This document shows, one piece after another, positions 57,001-64,000 of a DNA stretch of 64,000 nucleotides (the first letter of the stretch is position 1; the number at the start of each line of letters is the position of its first letter). The stretch covers positions 42,046,648-42,110,647 of the forward strand of contig CM069447.1 in assembly GCA_035610835.1 (NCBI GenBank). The letters run 5' to 3'. Below the pieces are notes generated by a model, which ran no database searches, was not told the origin of the DNA, and worked only from the letters and a program-made list of their open reading frames with translations. Source of the stretch: Ophiura sarsii. Taxonomy: Eukaryota; Echinodermata; Ophiuroidea; Amphilepidida; Ophiuridae. A program made the position numbers and the translations under genes.

Positions 57001-58310
57001 TGGGTTTTTTTATTTATTTTTATTTCTAGGATTGAGATTTACCATGAAATTAGCATAAAATCATAAATAACCCTGCAATATTAATATTCAAAGGCAGAAA
57101 ATAGGCCTTAGGTTTTGAATAATTTGAGTTTCATTTAATATGTCCACAGAAGAAAATATTTAAAAAGATTGTCCATTTAAAAAAAACCCAAAATGCGGTT
57201 ATGTCCATTTAAAAAACACCCAAAATGCGGTTAAAATTGCTCCAAAAACAAAATGTATGCGCCTATTAACGGGAAACAAACTTGTTTCTTTTTAGCTTTG
57301 TAATATTTTTAAGCACCTGTCCATCACTCTCTCATAACCTTCAAAAGAGCTAATTAGTTTCCACAAGTCAAAGGGGAAGTTCAATTGAACTGCCACTGCA
57401 CTGGTATTTTATGGTTTAAAAAGAATAGCCATCCATCCTCCCTCATCAGATTTTTAAATGCCTCTATGGATAAGAATTATTAATTAATATTATTAAAAGA
57501 ATTAATCATTTAAAAAAATAAAATTGAAATAAAAACACCTCATTGTCATAAATGTAATTACACAAAATGACAAATAAAGTTGGACATGCAACCAGTCATG
57601 CCAGTACATCAAAGATATAAATGACTCGGCGCCAATGACTCAAGTGATTGAAACTGGTTGGGCGATTTTTTTTCGCGCAAATTTCAGTTACACAAATCTG
57701 AAAAATCACTTATGCGCGACTTATGCTCTATGTCCTACTTCAAAATTAGCATGCTCAATGTCTTCAGAAAAGTCTAAATTTTCATTTAATACCGGTTTCA
57801 ACAGCTTCCTTATACCCTTTTCTTAACATTTTAGATGATGAAAATCATGTGAAATTACCTTGATTTTACGTCCAACCACTAAAATCGTCTGAAATCTAGC
57901 TAACATAAATTCCAATCCCGTCGAGTTTGGTATCAAAACAAAGCGTGGACCTTTCTTTAAAAGGTCATGACCTTTGTTTTAACGTCGCAGCACAAATACT
58001 TTTGCTGCATCTAAAATAGTTACCCGGTATCACATTACGTCATTTTCCAAAATGGCCGCACCCAGTGACAACTCAACTACCAGTTTTTTTTACTTTGCGT
58101 CATATTTTATGTATTTTATTTTGGTCTTTAAGTTATTTCTTTGCGGGGAAAAATACATGAATTGAAAGATACAATATTTGTCTTACCAACGATTTTTTAC
58201 AGAGTATGATTTGATTCTCGGAGACACTTTTAAATGGTGAATTACCAACCGATATTTTCACACACTAACAGATAGGAATAGCGAATCGCGAATTTGTGTT
58301 GATCTCCCTA
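57001..58310. other. Non-coding stretch, possible CpG-poor promoter-like site
   Basis: At about 58025-58060, ATTACGTCATTTTCC and CAAAATGGCCGC resemble CREB/ATF and YY1 sites, a pairing often seen at animal promoters. No transcript start can be placed. The remainder is AT-rich without features. Confidence 0.35.
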
Positions 58311-58790
58311 CCTATGGGCTCTGCATTTGGAAAAGTTATTTCAGCTGGCTGTTTTTCTTGAAGTAGGCTGACTCTTGCTTCATCAGTTGCATGCTTGTGA
58401 TAGCAACCTCAATCTCGACCCTAACCGTCCTCTCTCTATGCCACCATTCCCTATGGGCTCTGCATTTGGAAAAGTTATTTCAGCTGGCTGTTTTTCTTGA
58501 AGTATGCCGACTCTTGGCTTCATCAGTTGCATGCTCGTGATAGCAACCTCAATCTCGACCCTAACCGTCCTCTCTCTATGCCACCATTCCCTATGGGCTC
58601 TGCATTTGGTAAAGTTATTTCAGCTGGCTGTTTTTCTTGAAGTAGGCCGACTCTTGCTTCATCAGTTGCATGCTTGTGATAGCAACCTCAATCTCGACCC
58701 TAACCGTCCTCTCTCTATGCCACCATTCCCTATGGGCTCTGCATTCGGAAAAGTTATTTCAGCTAGCTGACGCCATGCCAAGTCCCCACT
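58311..58790. repeat. 139-bp tandem array of exon-like units, four copies
   Basis: CCTATGGGCTCTGCATT recurs at 58311, 58450, 58590 and 58729. Each unit joins two parts of the exon-like unit of 47975-48192 (AAGTTATTTCAGCTGGCTG directly against TTTTTCTTGAAGTAGGC). The period is not a multiple of three, so the minus-strand frame changes between copies. Copies differ at only a few bases. Confidence 0.88.
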
Positions 58791-58975
58791 GGTTAGTCAG
58801 TCTATGCTTGATGTTCCGTTCTCTTTCATAAAAGTGAATGGAAACTGCTTTTCAGGGCATTGGAAATATACTTTTTGTTGTCCCAAATGTTGTTGAGGGG
58901 GCATCACCACGTTTACTCTATCAAGAATCTGCGATGTTGATGAACCTTCGTTCTGGCCAATTTGTGTTGAAAATT
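58775..58975 (-). repeat. Second copy of the 48190-48400 segment
   Basis: Same order: GACGCCAT.CCAAGTCC, CTGGTTAGTCAG, GATGTTCCGTT, GGAAACTGCTTTTCAGGGCA, TCTATCAAGAATCTGCGATG. One extra G run (GAGGGGGC) and other changes separate the copies. Confidence 0.85.
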
Positions 58976-59164
58976 AGATAAAAACGATCAATTTACTTGT
59001 GGTTTGAAAACGGGTGTCTTTCAGATCTTTGCAAGCATGCAAAGGCAATTGGTTGGTGCATTTCAATATGTCACTATTTAGTGCTCTCCTCCGGATACAT
59101 AAGTACAGCATTTTTGCACGATTTAGATGATCAGGAACAATTATAATTCTCCAATTGATTCAAT
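58976..59164. other. Non-coding spacer
   Basis: Nothing recognised. Confidence 0.4.
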
Positions 59165-59310
59165 AAAAACCAAACTCGATATCGAGTTACATAAAAAATC
59201 TGTAACTGGATATCGAGTTTCGTGAAAAAATCAAACTCGATATCGATTTTCATGAAAAAATCAAACTTGATTTCGAGTTTCATGAAAAAATCAAACTCGA
59301 TATTAAGGGG
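59165..59310. repeat. ~37-bp tandem repeat built on a palindrome
   Basis: AAACTCGATATCGAGTT and variants recur about every 36-38 bp (59171, 59209, 59234, 59261, 59291), separated by TCATGAAAAAATC. The core AACTCGATATCGAGTT is self-complementary. Confidence 0.85.
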
Positions 59311-59765
59311 GGACTTAAGGAAGTTTGTTGTTGAATTTTGTTAGTGCTGTAATTATTGAACCATGACTCAAATGTATATAAAAGTATACATTTTTGGAAA
59401 GGAAATGGATCAGAGAATTCAAATTTGGCATCAATTTTGACCAAAAATGTTGATTTTTTGATAAATTTTTTGGAAAGCTACCCACTATGGGATAGCACGT
59501 CCGGTAAAAGTTTATCACAGCAATAGTTCCTTTTTGCGGTACAAATTGCGAGATTTTGACATACTTTTTTCAATTATATCTATTAGTTTTGGGTATTACA
59601 CATTTTTATGAGTGTGCACAGTACATATTTCCAAAAAAATTGCACTAGTATGAACATTTTAAAGTTTTAAACGACTGAAATCGGCGGAAGGTCCGTCCTG
59701 GGTTTTGGGGCGTAAATAAAGGGCCGAAATCGCTACATCAAATTCATCGCATAATATTGAAAAAT
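59311..59765. other. Non-coding stretch, possible relative of the TTAA element
   Basis: GGGGACTTAAGGAAG and, further on, AAAAGTATACATTTTTGGAA resemble the left part of the element at 41062-42116 but no partner end was found. Confidence 0.4.
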
Positions 59766-60524
59766 CTAGTCCGACACTTTGCTATTTCCTTTTGATATGT
59801 TTTGCGGACATCCCTTAGGAATAATCTCTGTAAATGTCATATAAGGATGTATGGGATAACTCCAGTTAGAGCCGATTGTATGACCCCTACTTTGCACGTA
59901 GGGTCTATGGGGAGTGCATTGGTGGTGTATACCCTCTAAAGCTACTTCTTTGTTGTGTAACTTAAGTTGGGGTTGATTGTCCTCCTGTCTTCTAACATGG
60001 CCGCCGGAATTGAAGCCAATGATGTGTAAATCCTCGTCTAACATTGTGATGTCAACATCTTGATTCTCCCCCACCCCTTTTCAGGTCTGCTCTTGGGAAA
60101 CAGAATATATTCATTCTCAAAATTCATTATTACAAGAAATATATACACAAACAAGTGAAATAAATTTGTTTAGATATCCTTTCTTCTAACATGGCCTGCC
60201 GGAATTGAAGCCAATGATGTGTGTAAATCCTCGGCCAACATTGTGATGTCAATATCTTGATTCCCAACCCCCTTGTCATGGTCAGTCACAATCTTACAAA
60301 AAGGCTTGATGTACTGAAAGACAGCCATGAATGATGACAAATTTCAATTCACAAACAAATTCATTGAACACATGTCAAATCATTTACAAATTCATTTTAC
60401 AAGTAGCAATTGTTGTTGTCATTTGGATAACCGCTGAAATTGTCCTCCCGCGCCCTTTCAGGTCTGCTCTAATAGGTAACAGAATATATTCATTCTCAAA
60501 ATTTGTTTAGATATATCCTGTCTT
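59766..60524 (-). repeat. Copies of the QDVDITML coding-like block
   Basis: Minus strand: GENQDVDITMLDEDLHIIGF with NSGGHVRRQEDNQPQLKLHN and KEVALEGIHHQC (59766-60074), and a second shortened unit at about 60190-60270. The flanking AAACAGAATATATTCATTCT, CAAAATTCATTATTACAAG and CACAATCTTACAAAAAGGCT blocks match 49610-49850, so this is a second copy of that locus. Confidence 0.65.
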
Positions 60525-61014
60525 CTAACATGGCCCGCCGGAATTGAAGCCAATGATGTGTAAATCCTTGTCTAACATTGTGATGTCAACATCTTGATTC
60601 TCCCCCGGTACAGTCTCGGCTCCGAGGCCTGACGTCGATGGTGCAGACACGGTCTTGACTTTAATCGATGGTGCCCGTTGTCTTTGTCTTAACAGAAGAT
60701 CAACCTCCTTAACATATTCCACCTCTTGGTCAAAATTGTATGTTTTTGGAACAGGTTTCTTCTCTTCGAAATTAGTGGTGGTGTACCTAAAGTAGATTGC
60801 CTTTAACTCGGTCATGTACGTATGTCCCTGGACTCGTACAACAAATTTGCCATTGTCGCCGAAACTGACAAGTTTGACAGGAACAAATTTCTTCTTCTGA
60901 TTTTTTAGGTAAAAGTCTTTTGGACCTGTGCGAGTTGCAAGATATGAGCGACTCACCTGATGCTTTCATCAAATCTAATTTGTTTTTGTTCTTGCAGACG
61001 ACGTGCTGATCCAT
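60525..61014 (-). CDS. Unidentified two-exon minus-strand gene candidate
   Basis: After a T-rich tract and TTTTCAG (ends 61017) lies ATGGATCAGCACGTCGTCTG (61014), encoding MDQHVVCKNKNKLDLMKAS to CATCAG/GTGAGT at 60957/60956. Thirty-one bases later ACTCGCACAG (ends 60926) is followed by an exon in the matching phase: GPKDFYLKNQKKKFVPVKLV, SFGDNGKFVVRVQGHTYM and EVEYVKEVDLLLRQRQRAPS, ending GENQDVDITMLDKDLHIIGF then NSGGPC and a stop at 60525. The joined protein is 152 residues, basic, without a recognised domain. Its end is the repeated QDVDITML unit, so it is the most complete member of that local family. A 31-nt intron would be far below the usual animal minimum; an assembly or evolutionary indel is the alternative. 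Confidence 0.4.
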
Positions 61015-61059
61015 AACTGAAAAAAAAAAAAAAAAAAGTGTCACTAACAGTGGTCCATA

Positions 61060-61165
61060 TGGAAATTTAAATGTAGGCCTACAGGCTACAGTGGAAATTT
61101 AAATGTAAGCTGACAGTGGCAAGTTAAATGTAGGCCCACAGTGGAAAGTTAAATGTAGGCCCAAT
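61060..61165. repeat. ~31-bp tandem repeat, about four copies
   Basis: ACAGTGG.AA.TTAAATGTA followed by GGCC.ACA or AAGCTGACA recurs at about 61090, 61113 and 61139, with a looser first copy. Confidence 0.75.
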
Positions 61166-61217
61166 GACTGCAGCAAGTACCAATGGTATTAATTTTCAGT
61201 AATTATAGCATCAATAT

Positions 61218-61318
61218 AAACTGGGCTCAAAAAGAAACTTCAAATTTTATAATTTTACAATTTTTCACATGGTCATAGCTTGAAAATATGTCCATCAAAA
61301 TAAACCAAAATGACACAC
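61218..61318. repeat. Tc1-type terminal repeat (GGGCTCAAAAAGAAAC family), inverted copy
   Basis: AAACTGGGCTCAAAAAGAAA through TTTTTCACATGGTCATAGCT to AAACCAAAATGACACACAG is the reverse complement of 34490-34575 with moderate divergence. The partner end was not found. Confidence 0.7.
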
Positions 61319-61518
61319 AGACTCTTGGCATGTCCAGGTGTATTTAAATGGGTAGCGGCATTCTTCAGTGCCGGGAAGGTAACAGATTCGCTGTGGAGGA
61401 GGTGTAGCAAGCCCCACACAGCAACATTATAAAAAGGAGCGAGTCTGGTCCTATCGCTTTGAAAGGGAGATGGGCACTCCGCTCCTGGTATTACAGGATC
61501 GACCACCTTTACCTTTAC

Positions 61519-61756
61519 CTCACACAGGATGTGGTAGGATGCACTATCAGCATTTTCGACCAGTTGATGGCAACACTTGAAACCCAGAAACCTAAGATTC
61601 CCGCTTTTTGTGTGATATCCCATTCCAATAAGCTTCTTGAATCTCCATGACAAGTCGACTCCTGCTTTGTCTGCAAAATGACCTTTCGTCTTCCTCCCTT
61701 TGATCGTCAGCACTCCTATCCAGCCTTGGGTTCTTCCCTGAATTTGCAGGCCAATA
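61519..61756 (-). other. Open coding-like segment bounded by splice-like signals
   Basis: The minus-strand frame (open over 61273-61833) reads GLQIQGRTQGWIGVLTIKGR, KTKGHFADKAGVDLSWRFKK and LVENADSASYHILCE between GTGTTTAG (61757) and GAG/GTAAAG (61519/61518). No family is recognised. The acceptor-like sequence is the tip of the adjacent foldback element, which weakens the exon reading. Confidence 0.25.
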
Positions 61757-62297
61757 CTAAACACAACACCAAAAGTAAGTCCCCCCCCCCTAAACAATTC
61801 GTCATAACATCGTAAGATAAAACATTTTACCAATAAAACTTAGTTAGAAATAATCCTATGACTGTTTCCTAAGTGATGTTTGAAAATGAAAGATGTCCAT
61901 TACTTCATGGCTGAATGAGCTCAAATGGAAGACAAAAACTGCCCTTCTCAAAATTAAAGGCACAAAAGTTAATGAATTGCTTCTCAACTAATGGAAAAGT
62001 ACCCGTGGCTGAGCAAAAATTACTGTAATGTGTAATCAAATCATGATCATTCAACCATGTAAATCCCCTTCTAGGCTCAGATATTAGCACAGTGAGTTGT
62101 GACTTTTGAGAAGGGCAGTTTTTGTCTTCCATTTGAGCTCATTCAGCCATGAAGTCATGTACATCTTTCATTTTAAAACAACACTTAGGAAACAGTCATA
62201 GGATTATTTCTAACTAATTTGTATTGGTAAAATGTTTTACCTTACGATGTTATGACGAATTGTTTAGGGGGGGACTTACTTTTTGTGTTGTGTTTAG
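61757..62297. mobile_element. 541-bp foldback element with ~195-bp arms
   Basis: CTAAACACAACACCAAAAGT pairs with CTTTTTGTGTTGTGTTTAG, and the arms (61757-61953 and 62104-62297) match through TAAACAATTCGTCATAACAT, TCCTATGACTGTTTCCTAAG and CAAATGGAAGACAAAAACTG. The ~150-bp centre is unique. No clear target duplication was seen. Confidence 0.88.
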
Positions 62298-63093
62298 ATT
62301 TAATGGCTTAGTATTGCTTCGATTTCAGCAAGGTGAGAGTTATAGGATTGTCTGAGGGTGGGAAAAAAAGAAACTAACGCTTCTAACATGGCAGGATATG
62401 GGCTCAACTGTGACTGAAAAAGTTTTTTTTGTTAAATGTTCCTCGGCATACTGTCCTTTGGTGTACATCGCAGGCTGAAAATGTGAAAAACAACAACAAT
62501 TTGAACGAGTCCTAATCTAATGAGTCAAAACACTATAAACGGAAATTAGGTAAGCAGTTCTTAGTAATAGTTTAAACATTTGAATGAACTTCCCGAATAC
62601 CCCCATTTATCTATGCGTGAAAACACCGCCTAACTATCAACTGCTGATACTAAATTTGTGCATGCACATTTAGTTTTGGTTTGGTTTTGGTTTTGGTTTC
62701 GATGCACATTTGGTTTTGATTCACGCAAAAAGTTGACCCCACCCTCTCAGATTTTGCTCTAGTTGCAGTCCAAGGTACATTTTGTGGCCAAGTCTTAACA
62801 TTTTGTAAGCGCATAATTCCGCAACCGAATGAAAATTGATTTCTTTTTCTTCTTCCTTTCGACCTCCTCTGTAGAACCATTGTAGCTAAGTACCAAAAGC
62901 AGTGTTCGATTTAGAAAAAGTAAAAGTTCCATGCACAGCCATTCCTTATATATGGACGCTGCAACGATCATGTATTGTAGCGTTTGCTTGGCGCTGCAGT
63001 CTGAGTAAAAAAATAGCAGAGAGCTTACCTTTGTTTTTTGTTCACCACAGCTCTCGCTGGTTTTACGGTAATGCTTGTATATGCCATGGTTAA
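62298..63093. other. Non-coding stretch
   Basis: A GGTTTTGGTTTTGGTTT tract lies near 62677-62700. Frames here lack motifs. No gene is supported. Confidence 0.4.
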
Positions 63094-63518
63094 GGCCAAA
63101 CAAAGAAGAAGGTCTGTCTCAGAAGCCCGCCACCATTGGTATGTGAAATGTGCTACGACGTGTAGGTCTATGCGCTGGGGTCTAAAACACATTTTTTAAA
63201 TTTTTTAAAAAAAAAGTTCTCTGTAAGGCCAAAAAAAAAATCAAAAAAAAAATCAAAAAATCAAAACTTTAAAACGTGTTTTTGTGCAGTAAATTTTCAA
63301 AAATTTTCAACAAAAAAAAACAACATCCGACCGTCCGACCCTGTCTTTGACCCTGAAAGGGCAAGTCAACTTCTTTTTTTTGGCCTAATATAAGCTTGGA
63401 TAAGCAAAAAAAAAAATTGCATACCTCATAGCCTATTTTCTAAAAAAACAAAAAAACGCACAGCACTTAAGCTTTTTTGCACAATGTTTCTGAGACAGAC
63501 CTTCTTCTTTGTTTGGCA
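63094..63518. mobile_element. 425-bp MITE with 30-bp terminal inverted repeats
   Basis: GCCAAACAAAGAAGAAGGTC (63096), then TGTCTCAGAA, is the exact reverse complement of the right end finishing at 63517. TAA lies outside both ends (63091-63093, 63519-63521), which would suit a PIF/Harbinger element. The interior is A- and T-run rich. Confidence 0.8.
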
Positions 63519-63521
63519 TAA

Positions 63522-64000
63522 GATTTTACGTTTTTATTTTATTCTGCGTTCAAAATCCTCGTGGCAAAAACGTTAACTATGGGCTTGTTGCCTGTTGATT
63601 TCATCACTGTGTCCAAAACTCCACTGTCCCTCCATGACTTCTCTTCAAGGTCGCTCTTTTTGTCACATCTTCCTTTCTTGTCCCCTTGACTGCATCGGGG
63701 GGGGGGGGGGGGGGCTTACATTTCTGGATGTGATGTAATTTTGGCAACGCCCAGCTAACAGCTCTCTTTCATGCCTTCAGCATTAGCTAACTGTCTCATT
63801 ATATGGTTGCTGTTTAACTTGAAGTCCTCGTGTGCAATCGACGACCTGAAATAAATGAAAGTAATTAAGAAGGATGGAATGAATACATTTGCATTATATA
63901 ACTGTAACTTGGTTAATTACTTAATTACTTAACACACTGCTTATACTCTTCAGTTTCAATAAACAAAATACCTCTCTAGTGTTTCAGTCAATTACGACGG
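63522..64000. other. Non-coding stretch with a G run
   Basis: A run of about 18 G lies near 63697-63714. No gene is recognised to the end of the window. Confidence 0.45.

Overview
The window reads as nuclear DNA of an invertebrate animal. It has GT-AG introns, CR1/L2-type LINE fragments, many TA- and TTAA-flanked inverted-repeat elements, several satellite arrays and a 100-N scaffold gap at 46943-47042. The AGGTCA-rich tandem repeats and a Chk2-like FHA exon would fit a marine deuterostome such as an echinoderm or hemichordate. That placement is inference; nothing here fixes the species. There are no operons, rRNA or tRNA genes, and most of the window is non-coding repeat.

1-18800: no convincing gene. 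A 101-bp satellite with a three-monomer higher-order period (231-1228) is followed by a 138-bp array (1399-1829) and a decayed ~390-bp array (2690-4100). A 1.66-kb element has perfect 39-bp inverted ends (5767-7424), and its right end has been tandemly duplicated. A minisatellite plus AGGTCA array lies at 10977-11665. A 999-bp near-palindrome (13324-14322) sits beside a mariner-type relic (14352-15486), and a small Tc1/mariner-type MITE lies at 15960-16191.

18829-31938: the one gene that can be assembled with confidence. A short start exon (18829-18979, ATG at 18853) ends in phase 1 and fits a 5.6-kb terminal exon (26330-31938). The inferred protein is 1,911 residues: a basic N-terminus followed by many zinc-finger-like cysteine/histidine motifs in three large tandem modules, one of which holds a nested five-copy 108-bp finger array. 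The 7.35-kb intron is filled with an AGGTCA array, a Tc1-type element with long terminal inverted repeats, and a mariner-type element broken by two LINE insertions.

32000-47000: four tandem segmental copies (period up to 4.0 kb) carry Tc1-transposase relics and a 210-270-bp MITE family. They are followed by TTAA-flanked elements, a recent 206-bp duplication, long G runs and the assembly gap.

47000-64000: a rearranged locus in which unidentified coding-like exons, mostly minus strand, recur in two separated blocks (47.9-53.5 kb and 58.3-60.6 kb). It also holds an L2-type LINE split by a palindromic insertion, a plus-strand Chk2-type FHA exon ended by a second palindrome, a broken minus-strand coiled-coil gene (55873-57000), and a minus-strand two-exon candidate (60525-61014) with an apparent 31-nt intron. 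The right end is foldback and MITE-type elements plus low-complexity DNA.
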